A stretch of DNA of 64,000 nt from Variovorax paradoxus. Lineage in GTDB: Bacteria > Pseudomonadota > Gammaproteobacteria > Burkholderiales > Burkholderiaceae_C. A program made the position numbers and the translations under genes. The stretch is from the NCBI RefSeq assembly GCF_030815855.1, contig NZ_JAUSXG010000001.1:1736001-1800000 (forward strand). The letters are read 5' to 3'. Below are positions 52,549 through 61,085 of this stretch, one piece after another; position 1 is the first letter of the stretch; the number at the start of each line of letters is the position of its first letter. The notes under the pieces are model-generated. The model saw nothing but the letters and a program-made list of their open reading frames with translations. It was not told the DNA's origin and ran no database searches.

Positions 52549-53652
52549 ATGGATGAACTTGATTGCGCCGTGATCGGCGGCGGAGTGGTGGGCTTGGCAG
52601 TGGCGCGCGCCTTGGCGCTCGCGGGCCGGGAAGTGGTCGTGCTGGAAGCAGAAGGTGCCATCGGCACCGGAACGAGTTCGCGCAACAGCGAGGTGATTCA
52701 TGCGGGCATCTACTACCCGCAGGGCTCGCTGAAGGCCCGCCTTTGCGTGGACGGCAAGCAGGCGCTCTATGACTACGCGGCGGAGCGCGGCGTGCCGCAT
52801 CAGCGCTGCGGCAAGCTCATCCTGGCCACCTCGCTCGAACAGGTCGGACAGCTCGAAGTCATCCGCGCGAAGGCTGCCGCCAACGGCGTCGACGACCTTG
52901 TGCTGCTGACGGCCGAGCAGGCCATCGCCATGGAGCCGCAACTGCATTGCGTGGCCGCACTGCACTCGCCGAGCACGGGCATCGTCGACAGCCACGCGCT
53001 GATGCTGAGCCTGCTTGGCGACTTGGAGAACGCGGGCGGAATGCTGGCACTCAAATCGCCCATCGCGCGCGCGGAATGCGGCGCGGACGCTATCGTCCTG
53101 GTAGCGGAAGACGGGACGGCATTGCGCTGCAACACGGTCGTCAACGCGGCCGGACTTGGTGCGCCCGACTTGGCCAGGCGGTTCGCCGGCGTGCCCGCGG
53201 CGGCCATACCGACGGCTTACTTTGCCAAGGGCAACTATTTCACCCTGTCGGGGCGTGCGCCGTTCACCCGGCTCATCTACCCGGTGCCAGAGCCCGGCGG
53301 GCTGGGGGTGCACCTGACCCTCGATCTGGGCGGGCAGGCCAAGTTCGGGCCCGATGTGCAATGGGTCGAGTCGGCGGACGACCTGGTGGTGGATCCGGCG
53401 CGCGGCGACGGCTTCTACGCCGAGGTGCGCAAATATTGGCCCGCTCTGCCCGACGGCGGATTGATTCCGGGCTATGCGGGCATGCGGCCCAAGATTTCGG
53501 GGCCCGACGAGCCCGCGCGCGACTTCATGATCGACGGCCCTGAATCGCATGGCGTTCCCGGCCTGGTCAATCTCTTCGGCATCGAGTCGCCGGGGCTCAC
53601 GAGCAGCCTCGCCATCGGGCGGTATGTGGCGCACTTGCTCGCGAGCGCCTGA
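52549..53652 (+). CDS. FAD-dependent oxidoreductase, L-2-hydroxyglutarate oxidase-like
   Basis: A 367-residue DAO-fold flavoprotein. The dinucleotide motif [17 protein letters not shown] is at the N-terminus, followed by [18 protein letters not shown], the block diagnostic for the LhgO/L2HGDH branch, and it ends [20 protein letters not shown]. It likely oxidises L-2-hydroxyglutarate or a related 2-hydroxy acid with electrons passed to quinone or oxygen. Exact substrate unproven. Confidence 0.88.
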   Translation: MDELDCAVIGGGVVGLAVARALALAGREVVVLEAEGAIGTGTSSRNSEVIHAGIYYPQGSLKARLCVDGKQALYDYAAERGVPHQRCGKLILATSLEQVGQLEVIRAKAAANGVDDLVLLTAEQAIAMEPQLHCVAALHSPSTGIVDSHALMLSLLGDLENAGGMLALKSPIARAECGADAIVLVAEDGTALRCNTVVNAAGLGAPDLARRFAGVPAAAIPTAYFAKGNYFTLSGRAPFTRLIYPVPEPGGLGVHLTLDLGGQAKFGPDVQWVESADDLVVDPARGDGFYAEVRKYWPALPDGGLIPGYAGMRPKISGPDEPARDFMIDGPESHGVPGLVNLFGIESPGLTSSLAIGRYVAHLLASA

Positions 53653-53665
53653 CGGATGCAATGCA

Positions 53666-53714
53666 CCCCTTGCCATGCAGAAGTCTGCAGAACTGCCGTG
53701 CATGAGGGGCTTTT
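53666..53714 (+). terminator. Hairpin with T-run after the flavoprotein gene
   Basis: CCCCT and CATGCA pair with TGCATGAGGGG, leaving a three-base bulge (TGC); a second small GCAG/CTGC hairpin sits in the loop and TTTT follows at 53711. Probable terminator. Confidence 0.55.
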
Positions 53715-53796
53715 GTGCCTGTAACATGACACCACGCCATTTGCTGGCGTGAAGCCGCCGGCGCGGTGCCGGTGTCATCACGGAGGAAAGATTCCA

Positions 53797-54093
53797 ATGA
53801 GTGCATCCAACAACATCGAGGCAGCAGCCGAAGACATCGCGAGCGACGTGCGCGGCGTGCTGGCCAGCAAGGACCTGGATTCGGTTCCCCACATCAAGGC
53901 CCTGCGCCAACGCATCGACACCAAGCTCGCCATTGCGCGCGAGCTTGCGGCGGAGAAGAGCAAGCTTGCGGCCCAGAAGGCCCGCGAAGCGGCCAACACC
54001 GCCAACGCCTACGCCCACGATGAACCGTGGCAGATTGCCGGCGCAGCGCTGGCCGTCGGTGTGCTGGTAGGTTTGCTGCTTGGCCGCCGCTGA
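53797..54093 (+). CDS. DUF883 (ElaB/YqjD-like) inner-membrane protein
   Basis: A 98-residue protein with a helical N-terminal region and a C-terminal membrane anchor of the glycine-zipper kind (IAGAALAVGVLVGLLLGRR). The conserved DEPW motif before the anchor is typical of the DUF883/ElaB/YqjD family, whose E. coli members bind ribosomes at the membrane in stationary phase. Strong ribosome site GGAGGAAAG. It is followed by a YqjE-like gene, as in E. coli yqjD-yqjE-yqjK. Confidence 0.88.
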   Translation: MSASNNIEAAAEDIASDVRGVLASKDLDSVPHIKALRQRIDTKLAIARELAAEKSKLAAQKAREAANTANAYAHDEPWQIAGAALAVGVLVGLLLGRR

Positions 54094-54141
54094 CCTGAGC
54101 GCACACCGCCGCGTTGTCGATCGCCGAGCGGGAGCCGGCGC

Positions 54142-54861
54142 ATGAGCTTGCTGTCCTTGTTCGGGCTCAATGCCCGTCTGCGGCGGCTGCGCATCGCCGC
54201 GGCCGAAGGCGCCCTGGCCGCTGAAGACCGTGTGCAGCTCCTGCGCATGGCTTGGGAGGACGAGAAGCAGCGCCTCAAGCTGATGCTCGTCCTGGTGGTG
54301 GCCGTGCTCGGCCTCACCACCGTGGCGGTGGCATTGCTGTCGATGGCGGTGGTGGTGCATTTCTGGGACACGCCGCACCGCATCGCGGCGGCGTGGTCGG
54401 TGGCCGGTGTCTGGGTCGCGCTCTGGTTGGGCGCCGCGGTGGGCCTGTTCCTGACGCTTCGCAATGCCTCGAACAGCTTCGTTCCGGCGCGCCATGAATT
54501 CGAACGCGACTGGACCTGGGTTCAGGACAGTTTCGGGCTCGGCAAGGATCCCGACCAGGACCACGAGGCACCGCGTCCCCCGCGGCCCGCTACGCGCGAA
54601 GAACTGCTCGCGCGCATGGACCGCCAGCGTGAGCGCATTGCCACGATGCAGGGCACTCGCCCGACGCAGCCATCCGGTGCAGCGGCGGCTCCAGAAGCGC
54701 CGCCCGCCGATGAAACGGCGTCCGCCGCGGCGCTGCGCATCGCGCGGGAACACCCGGTGGCCACCGGCGTCGTGGCCGCGGTTGCGCTGGTGGTGATCCG
54801 TCCCAAGCGGCTGTTGCGTTGGGCGGCGGTGATCGCGCCGGTGCTCTGGCGCATGCGCTGA
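54142..54861 (+). CDS. YqjE-like phage-holin-family protein with YqjK-like C-terminal part
   Basis: A 239-residue membrane protein. The N-terminal part (residues 1 to about 130) has an amphipathic helix and two membrane segments (LMLVLVVAVLGLTTVAVALL and the WVALWLGAAVGLFL region) like YqjE/holin-superfamily proteins. A disordered linker follows, with Pro/Ala-rich text from about 140 to 195. The last 45 residues (AREHPVATGVVAAVALVVI, then RPKRLLRW) resemble YqjK. In E. coli these are separate genes, so this looks like a fusion. Despite the family name there is no phage context. Confidence 0.78.
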   Translation: MSLLSLFGLNARLRRLRIAAAEGALAAEDRVQLLRMAWEDEKQRLKLMLVLVVAVLGLTTVAVALLSMAVVVHFWDTPHRIAAAWSVAGVWVALWLGAAVGLFLTLRNASNSFVPARHEFERDWTWVQDSFGLGKDPDQDHEAPRPPRPATREELLARMDRQRERIATMQGTRPTQPSGAAAAPEAPPADETASAAALRIAREHPVATGVVAAVALVVIRPKRLLRWAAVIAPVLWRMR

Positions 54862-54873
54862 AAGAGCGGAGCT

Positions 54874-55956
54874 TCAGGCGCCGCTGCGGCTTTGCTGCAG
54901 CAGCGCCTGAGCCGCTTCGCGCACGAGGGCCGGGCCGCGATAGATGAGGCCGGTGTAGATCTGCACCACGTCGGCGCCCGCAGCAACCTTGGCCTTGGCG
55001 TCAGCCGCGCTCAGGATGCCGCCGACACCGACGATCGGAAAACCCGCTCCCAGCGCCGCGCGCAGCTGCGCAATCACGCGGTTGCTTGCCTCGCGCACGG
55101 GAGCGCCCGAAAGCCCGCCCACTTCCTCGGCATGCGGCAGGCCCGCGACCGCGTCGCGCGCCAGGGTGGTGTTGGTGGCGATCACACCGTCCATGTCGTG
55201 GCGCTGCAGCGTGGCCGCGATGACCGCGACCTGGCTCTCGTCGAGGTCGGGGGCGATCTTCACGAACAGCGGCACGCGTTTGCCGCCGCGTTCGGCCAGC
55301 GCCTGGCGCCGTTCGGCGATGGCGCCCAGCAGGGCATCGAGCGCCTCGTCGCTCTGCAGCGTCCGCAGATTGGCCGTGTTGGGGCTCGAGATGTTGATGG
55401 TCACGTAGTCGGCATGCGCATACACGCCGTCCAGGCAGGCCAGATAGTCGTCCACGGCGCGCTCGATGGGCGTGGCGGCGTTCTTTCCGATGTTCAGGCC
55501 GAGCAGCATCGGCTTCTTGCCGGCGCCGCCGCCGTTCTTGCGAAAGCGCGCCTTCTGAACGTTGGCGAGAAAGGCGTCGAGCCCTTCGTTGTTGAAGCCG
55601 AGCCGGTTGATCAGCGCCTCGCGCTTCGGCAGGCGGAACATGCGCGGCTTGGGGTTGCCCGGCTGTGCCTTGGGCGTGACCGTGCCGACCTCGACGAAAC
55701 CGAAGCCCATGGCGGCGAAGGCGTCGATGCAGCGCGCGTTCTTGTCGAGCCCGGCCGCCAGCCCGACCCGGTTCGGAAATTCCAGCCCAGCGAGCCTGAC
55801 CGGGTCATCGACGCGCGGCGCGGCGTAGGCGCAGGCCAGCGGCGTGTTCTGCGTGCGGGCCAGCCCGTCGAGCGTGAGTTCGTGGGCGTGTTCCGGGTCG
55901 AAGCCGAACAGAAAAGGCCGGGCCAGGCCGTAGAGCGAAGAGGGGAGCAGGGGCAT
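54874..55956 (-). CDS. pyrD: Dihydroorotate dehydrogenase (quinone), class 2
   Basis: A 360-residue membrane-associated FMN enzyme of pyrimidine synthesis that oxidises dihydroorotate with quinone. The N-terminal [20 protein letters not shown] helix pair is the class 2 membrane/quinone region; [28 protein letters not shown] with the catalytic Ser, and IVGVGGI with the FMN phosphate loop follow. The start ATG at 55956 is the conserved one; open frame further upstream overlaps rpiA. Confidence 0.95.
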   Translation of the reverse strand: MPLLPSSLYGLARPFLFGFDPEHAHELTLDGLARTQNTPLACAYAAPRVDDPVRLAGLEFPNRVGLAAGLDKNARCIDAFAAMGFGFVEVGTVTPKAQPGNPKPRMFRLPKREALINRLGFNNEGLDAFLANVQKARFRKNGGGAGKKPMLLGLNIGKNAATPIERAVDDYLACLDGVYAHADYVTINISSPNTANLRTLQSDEALDALLGAIAERRQALAERGGKRVPLFVKIAPDLDESQVAVIAATLQRHDMDGVIATNTTLARDAVAGLPHAEEVGGLSGAPVREASNRVIAQLRAALGAGFPIVGVGGILSAADAKAKVAAGADVVQIYTGLIYRGPALVREAAQALLQQSRSGA

Positions 55957-55996
55957 CGGATAATTCTCGGCTTCAATGAGCCAAGGATTCTCCGCG

Positions 55997-56728
55997 ATGA
56001 CTGCACCCGTTTCTCCTTCTTCTGCCTCCGGCGCCGCGAATGGCACCGGCGCCATTTCCCAGGACGAGCTCAAGGCCCAGGTCGGCCGCGCCGCGCTGGC
56101 CTACGTGGTGAAGGGTGAAATCGTCGGCGTGGGCACCGGCTCGACGGTGAACAAGTTCATCGACGCGCTGGCCACGATCAAGGACGACATCAAGGGCGCG
56201 GTGTCGAGTTCGGTGGCCTCCACCGAACGCCTGCGCGCACTCGGCATTGCGGTGTTCGACAGCAACGAGGTCGAGGAGCTCGGCGTCTATATCGACGGCG
56301 CCGACGAAATCGATCATCACGGCTTCATGGTGAAGGGCGGCGGCGCGGCGCTCACGCGCGAAAAAATCGTCGCGGCGCAGTCGCGGCGCTTTGTCTGCAT
56401 TGCCGATGCCTCCAAGCTGGTCGACACGCTCGGAGCATTTCCGCTGCCGGTGGAGGTCATTCCGATGGCGGCGCGCCGCGTGATGCGGCAGTTCGAAGCC
56501 ATGGGTGGCATCGCGCAGGTGCGCGAAAAAGACGGCGTGGCGCTGGTGACGGACAACGGCCAGCACATCGTCGACGTGACGGGACTGCGGATCAGCGATC
56601 CGCTTGCCTTCGAATCGGAAGTGAGCCAGTGGCCCGGTGTGGTCACGGTCGGCGTGTTCGCCCATCAGAAGGCCGATGTGTGCCTGCTGGGCACGCCATC
56701 GGGCGTGCAGACGATGACGTTCGAGTGA
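55997..56728 (+). CDS. rpiA: Ribose-5-phosphate isomerase A
   Basis: A 243-residue isomerase of the pentose phosphate pathway. [13 protein letters not shown] binds the phosphate, YIDGADEID and [12 protein letters not shown] hold the catalytic residues. It starts with a Ser/Ala/Gly-rich tail of about 20 residues not needed for the fold. ATG 55997 has AAGGA nine bases upstream; ATG 55976 would add seven residues and leave only 19 bases to the divergent pyrD start. Confidence 0.94.
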   Translation: MTAPVSPSSASGAANGTGAISQDELKAQVGRAALAYVVKGEIVGVGTGSTVNKFIDALATIKDDIKGAVSSSVASTERLRALGIAVFDSNEVEELGVYIDGADEIDHHGFMVKGGGAALTREKIVAAQSRRFVCIADASKLVDTLGAFPLPVEVIPMAARRVMRQFEAMGGIAQVREKDGVALVTDNGQHIVDVTGLRISDPLAFESEVSQWPGVVTVGVFAHQKADVCLLGTPSGVQTMTFE

Positions 56729-56733
56729 AGAAA

Positions 56734-56763
56734 AGCGGCTGCCGGCCTCGACCGGCAGTCGCT
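56734..56763 (-). terminator. Bidirectional hairpin between rpiA and the glutaredoxin-like gene
   Basis: AGCGGCTGCCGG and CCGGCAGTCGCT form a 12-bp stem (one wobble) with a 6-base loop. On the minus strand it is followed by TTTTCTTC, so it best terminates the leftward gene; it can also slow rpiA transcripts. Confidence 0.7.
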
Positions 56764-56773
56764 CAGAAGCCGG

Positions 56774-57418
56774 TCAGAATTTGATGCCCGCCGGATTGCT
56801 CGGGCTCGGGCCGCTGGGAGCGGGGGCCGCCTGCTGCGGAGCAGGCGCCGCCGGCGCGGGTTCGCGCGCCACGGGTGCTGCCTGCACGGCAACCATCGGT
56901 CGGGCCGGCGGATTGCGATAGCCCGACGGCAGGCTGTTGCTCTTCGGATAGCCCGCAGCATCGAGGTACTGCGACCATTCGGTGTCGGAAAAGCCCTTGA
57001 GCTGCTGTGAACCGATGGTGAGCAGCGGCAGCGAGGCCTGACTGCTCATCCGTTGCAGCGCCTCGACGTCCTGGTTGCTCTTGACGGTGCGTTCCTCGAA
57101 AGGAATGCCGCGCGTGGTCAGCAGCGAGCGGGCGGTGCCGCACGGCGCGCATTCCTCGCCGGTGTACAGCGTGACGGGATAGCGCTGTGCCACCTGACGC
57201 AGTTCATACGGCAAGCCCGCATTGGCCGGAGCCACGATGCCGGCCTGCGGCCCCGCGGCCGGCTCGGTGCTGGCGGTGGGGGCCCGGTCCGAGAAGGTGA
57301 CCTTGCCGTTCTTGTCGACATTGCGATAGACCGGCTGGGCCACGGCGCCTGCGGCGACGAGCAGCAGGGCGAAGCCGGACAGGCAATGCAAGGAGGTTTT
57401 CTTTTGGGTCGAATGCAT
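56774..57418 (-). CDS. Periplasmic DUF4124 and glutaredoxin-domain protein
   Basis: A 214-residue exported protein. The signal peptide ends near GAVAQ/PVYR (about residue 28). A DUF4124 segment follows (YRNVDKNGKVTFSDRAP), then a glutaredoxin-like domain at about 75-150 with the redox motif CAPC (VTLYTGEECAPCGTAR) and the cis-Pro region LPLLTIG. The C-terminal 50 residues are Pro/Ala-rich and disordered. It may act as a thiol oxidoreductase in the periplasm; the partner is unknown. Confidence 0.87.
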   Translation of the reverse strand: MHSTQKKTSLHCLSGFALLLVAAGAVAQPVYRNVDKNGKVTFSDRAPTASTEPAAGPQAGIVAPANAGLPYELRQVAQRYPVTLYTGEECAPCGTARSLLTTRGIPFEERTVKSNQDVEALQRMSSQASLPLLTIGSQQLKGFSDTEWSQYLDAAGYPKSNSLPSGYRNPPARPMVAVQAAPVAREPAPAAPAPQQAAPAPSGPSPSNPAGIKF

Positions 57419-57448
57419 TGCCTGAGTATCGCAAGCTTCAGGCCCGCT

Positions 57449-59515
57449 TCAAACGGGCTGGGCCTGCGCCATGCCCTGGTGTCGCAGCAGCGCATCAAGC
57501 TGGGGCTCGCGGCCACGGAAAGCCTTGAACGAATCCATGGCGCTGCGGCTGCCACCGGCCTCGAGAATGGCCTGGCGGTACCGGCGGCCGGTTTCGATGT
57601 TCGGCTGGCCGTCGGCGCCCACGGTTTCCTCGAAAGCCGCGTAGGCATCGGCGCTCAGCACCTCGGCCCACTTGTAGCTGTAGTAGCCGGCCGCGTAGCC
57701 GCCCGAGAAGATGTGGCTGAAGGTGTTCGGCGTGCGGCTGAACGGCGGCGCGGGCATCACGGCCACTTCGGCGCGCACCTTGCCCAGCAGCGCGAGCACG
57801 CCGCCGGGCTGTGCGGTGGCAGCCTGGTATTCGGTGTGCAGCAGCATGTCGAACAGCGAGAACTCGATCTGGCGCAGCGTCTGCAGGCCGCTCTGGAAGT
57901 TCTTGGCGGCGGTCATCTTGTCGAACAGCGCGCGCGGCAGCGGCTCGCCGGTGTCGACATGGGCCGTCATGTGCCTGAGTACGTCCCACTCCCAGCAGAA
58001 GTTTTCCATGAACTGGCTCGGCAGTTCGACGGCGTCCCATTCGACGCCGCTGATGCCCGACACGTCGCGCTCGTTCACCTGCGTGAGCATGTGGTGCAGG
58101 CCGTGGCCGAACTCGTGGAAGAGGGTGGTCACGTCGTCGTGCGTGAGCAGCGGCGGCTTGCCGTCGACGCCGCTCGCGAAGTTGCAGACCAGCTGTGCCA
58201 CCGGCGTTTGCAGCACGCCGTCGTCGGGCCGCAGCCATCGCGCGCGCACGTCGTCCATCCAGGCGCCGCCGCGCTTGGCGGCGCGGGCCGAGGGGTCGAG
58301 ATAGAACTGGCCGACCTTCTGGCTGCCTTCAGGGGTCTGGCGCTCGATGCGGTAGAACTCGACGCTCGGGTGCCATGTAGGTGCGCTGTCGCGCCGAATG
58401 GAAACCTCGAACAGCGTCTCGACGATCTTGAACAAGCCGGCCATCACCTTGGGCGCCGGGAAGTACTGCTTGACCTCCTGCTCGCTGAAGGCATAGCGCG
58501 CTTCCTTCAGCTTTTCGCCGATGTAGCTCCAGTCCCAGGCCTGCGGATCGGCGATGCCCAACTGCTCCGATGCGAACACGCGCAAGTCGGCCAGATCGCG
58601 CTCGCCATACGGCTTGGCCTTGACGGCCAGATCGCGCAGGAACTTGATCACCTGCTCGGGCGATTCGGCCATCTTGGGCACGACCGAGAGTTCGCCGAAA
58701 TTCTTGTAGCCGAGCAGCTTTGCTTCTTCTTCGCGCAGCGCGAGGATCTCGTTGATCAGCGCCGTGTTGTCGAAGGCCGAATCGCCGAGCTCGCTGGCGC
58801 GCGTGACATACGCACGGTAGAGCGTTTCGCGCAGCGCGCTGCTCCTGGCGAACTGCATCACGGGCAGATAGCAGGGCATCTTGAGCGTGAGCTTGTAGCC
58901 TTGCTTGCCCTCGGCTTCGGCGGCGGCGCGCGCCGCGCTCACCACGTCTTCGGGCACGCCCTCGAGCTCGCCCAGCGCCGCGTAGTAAGAGAAGGCGTCG
59001 GTGGCGTCGAGCGCGTTCTCGCTGAACTTCTGGCTCAGTTCGGCCTGGCGTTCCTGGATCTCGGCAAAGCGCTTCTTCGCCTCGCCCTGCAGCTCCGCGC
59101 CGCCGAGCACGAAGTTGCGCACCGCGTTGCGATGCGCCTGGCGCTGTTCCGGGTTGAGCGTGGCCACGTCGATGGCCTTGTACTTGGCGTAGAGGCGCTC
59201 GTCGGAACCCAGCCGGGTCCAGAACGCGGTGACGCGCGGCATGGCGTCGTTGTAGGCGGCGCGCAGCTCCGGCGTGTCGGCCACGGCATTGAGATGGCCG
59301 ACGGCACCCCAGGCGCGGCTGAAGCGGTCCGACGCGACGTCGAGCACCTTGGAAATCGCGTTCCAGTCCGCGGGGAAGTCGGCGGCCGTCACGGTTTGCA
59401 GCGCTGCCTCGGCGTCGGCCAGCAAGATGTCGACGGCGGGCGCAACGTGAGCGGGCTCGATGCGGTCGAACAGCGGAAGGTCGGTGAAGTCGAGGAGGGG
59501 ATTGGTCATGGCCAT
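57449..59515 (-). CDS. prlC: Oligopeptidase A (M3 metallopeptidase)
   Basis: A 688-residue zinc peptidase that degrades oligopeptides, including cleaved signal peptides. The zinc motif HEFGH is at residues 467-471 (LFHEFGHGLHHML) and the third ligand is in ENFCWEWDVL. The start is ambiguous: ATG at 59515 or 59509, or a GTG at 59524 overlapping the folD stop. It follows folD closely and is probably in the same transcript. Confidence 0.94.
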   Translation of the reverse strand: MAMTNPLLDFTDLPLFDRIEPAHVAPAVDILLADAEAALQTVTAADFPADWNAISKVLDVASDRFSRAWGAVGHLNAVADTPELRAAYNDAMPRVTAFWTRLGSDERLYAKYKAIDVATLNPEQRQAHRNAVRNFVLGGAELQGEAKKRFAEIQERQAELSQKFSENALDATDAFSYYAALGELEGVPEDVVSAARAAAEAEGKQGYKLTLKMPCYLPVMQFARSSALRETLYRAYVTRASELGDSAFDNTALINEILALREEEAKLLGYKNFGELSVVPKMAESPEQVIKFLRDLAVKAKPYGERDLADLRVFASEQLGIADPQAWDWSYIGEKLKEARYAFSEQEVKQYFPAPKVMAGLFKIVETLFEVSIRRDSAPTWHPSVEFYRIERQTPEGSQKVGQFYLDPSARAAKRGGAWMDDVRARWLRPDDGVLQTPVAQLVCNFASGVDGKPPLLTHDDVTTLFHEFGHGLHHMLTQVNERDVSGISGVEWDAVELPSQFMENFCWEWDVLRHMTAHVDTGEPLPRALFDKMTAAKNFQSGLQTLRQIEFSLFDMLLHTEYQAATAQPGGVLALLGKVRAEVAVMPAPPFSRTPNTFSHIFSGGYAAGYYSYKWAEVLSADAYAAFEETVGADGQPNIETGRRYRQAILEAGGSRSAMDSFKAFRGREPQLDALLRHQGMAQAQPV

Positions 59516-59520
59516 GGAAA

Positions 59521-60372
59521 TCACTTGGCGGCGCGTTCCGCGGCTTCAAGGGTGTTGAGGAGCAGCATCGCGCGCGTCATGGGGCCGACGCCGCCAGGTA
59601 CCGGGGTGATCCAGCCGGCCACTTCCTTGACGCCGTCGAAGTCCACGTCGCCGGTGAGCTTGCCGTCTTCCTTGCGGTTCATGCCCACGTCGATGACGAC
59701 CGCGCCGGGCTTCACCATGTCGGCTGTCACGAGGTTGCGCTTGCCCACGGCCGCGACGATCACGTCGGCCTGGCGCGTGAGGGCGGCGAGGTCTTGCGTG
59801 GCGCTGTGGCAGATGGTGACGGTGGCGCTCTGGGCCAGCAGCATCATGGCCATGGGCTTGCCGACAATGTTGCTGCGGCCGATGACCACCGCGTGCTTGC
59901 CGCGCAGGTCGTAGCCGATGGATTCGAGCATCTTCATGCAGCCGTGCGGCGTACAGGGCCAGAAGCCCGGCGCACCGGTCATGAGCGCGCCGGCGCTCGC
60001 AACGTGGAAGCCGTCCACGTCCTTGGTAGGCGAGATCGTCTCGATGACCTTCTGGCTGTCCATGTGCCGGGGGAGCGGCAGCTGGACCAGGATGCCGTGC
60101 ACCTTGGGATCGTCGTTGAGAGCTCGGATGCGGTTCAGCAAGTCGGCCTCGCTCATGTCGGCGGGGTAGGTCTCGAGCGTGGCCGAAAGGCCGGTTTCGG
60201 TGCTGTCGTTGACCTTGTGCTTCGTGTAGACCTGACTCGCCGGGTCGCTGCCCACGAGGATGATGGAGAGGGCCGGGTTCATGCCGCTGGCCTTGAGTGC
60301 GGCGGTGCGGCCGGCGACCTTGGCGCGAATGGTTTTGGCGAGGGCGTTGCCGTCGATCAGTTGAGCGGTCAT
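59521..60372 (-). CDS. folD: Bifunctional methylenetetrahydrofolate dehydrogenase/cyclohydrolase
   Basis: A 283-residue enzyme interconverting 5,10-methylene- and 10-formyl-tetrahydrofolate with [18 protein letters not shown] holds the catalytic Lys, [12 protein letters not shown] and PTKDVDGFH line the folate site, [17 protein letters not shown] binds NADP, and [15 protein letters not shown] closes the family pattern. Start CAT at 60370-60372. Confidence 0.96.
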   Translation of the reverse strand: MTAQLIDGNALAKTIRAKVAGRTAALKASGMNPALSIILVGSDPASQVYTKHKVNDSTETGLSATLETYPADMSEADLLNRIRALNDDPKVHGILVQLPLPRHMDSQKVIETISPTKDVDGFHVASAGALMTGAPGFWPCTPHGCMKMLESIGYDLRGKHAVVIGRSNIVGKPMAMMLLAQSATVTICHSATQDLAALTRQADVIVAAVGKRNLVTADMVKPGAVVIDVGMNRKEDGKLTGDVDFDGVKEVAGWITPVPGGVGPMTRAMLLLNTLEAAERAAK

Positions 60373-60391
60373 CGGTTTCGATTTTCCAAGT

Positions 60392-60415
60392 AAAAACGCC
60401 CGCTTGCGCAGGCGT
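60392..60415 (-). terminator. Rho-independent terminator of the two-component operon
   Basis: Read leftward, ACGCCTGC and GCGGGCGT form an 8-bp stem (one wobble) with a GCAA loop and are followed by TTTTTA. It ends the histidine kinase-response regulator message before folD. Confidence 0.8.
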
Positions 60416-60452
60416 GGGGGACATTCATCGCTATCGAAGGGATAGCCGGTCT

Positions 60453-61085
60453 CTAGGGCTTTGCCGCGGGTGCCGCCTGTCCGAGCGCGATCTTGAGCAG
60501 ATCGGCCACGGTGTTGGCGTTGAGCTTTTCCATGATGTTGGCGCGATGCGCCTCGACCGTCTTGATGCTGATGCCCAGGTCGTCGGCAATCTGCTTGTTC
60601 AGGCGGCCGGCCACGATGCGCTCGAGCACCTGGGCTTCGCGGCCGGTGAGCTTGGACAGCAGTGCATCGCGGCTGGCCGACTGCTGGTGCTGCGTGAAGG
60701 CGCCGCGCGCGTGCTCGAGCATGCGCTCGACCAGCGTGACGAGCTCTTCGTCGTTGAAGGGCTTCTGGATGAAATCCATGGCGCCCTTCTTCATGCTGTC
60801 GACCGCCATCGGCACGTCGCCGTGGCCCGTGATCACCACGATGGGCAGCGGAGAGCGCCGCTCGATCAGCCGGTCTTGCAGCTCAAGGCCGGTCATTCCG
60901 GCCATGCGGATGTCGACGATCAGACAGGCGACTTCGCGCGGGTCGTATCGGGAAAGGAAGGACTCGGCCGAATCGAAGCAGCGAACCCTGTAGTCCTTGC
61001 CCTCGAGCAGCCATTGAAGCGAATCTCGTACGGCCTCGTCGTCGTCGACGACATAGACAGTGCCCTTCTTCGGAATCAAACTCAT
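60453..61085 (-). CDS. FixJ-type response regulator
   Basis: A 210-residue regulator. The receiver domain has the acidic pocket [13 protein letters not shown], phosphoacceptor Asp58 ([12 protein letters not shown]), TGHGD and the Lys of FIQKPF. A LuxR-type helix-turn-helix follows ([20 protein letters not shown], then [13 protein letters not shown]). The ATG overlaps the kinase stop (ATGA). It pairs with the upstream kinase; FixJ/TodT-like regulators often respond to oxygen or redox-linked or aromatic signals, and its targets are not known. Confidence 0.93.
   Translation of the reverse strand: MSLIPKKGTVYVVDDDEAVRDSLQWLLEGKDYRVRCFDSAESFLSRYDPREVACLIVDIRMAGMTGLELQDRLIERRSPLPIVVITGHGDVPMAVDSMKKGAMDFIQKPFNDEELVTLVERMLEHARGAFTQHQQSASRDALLSKLTGREAQVLERIVAGRLNKQIADDLGISIKTVEAHRANIMEKLNANTVADLLKIALGQAAPAAKP

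Noticed and set aside
54142..54861. Prophage remnant suggested by the holin-family label
   Set aside because: No phage structural, lysis or integrase genes are nearby, and the neighbour is a DUF883 gene as in the chromosomal yqjDEK locus.
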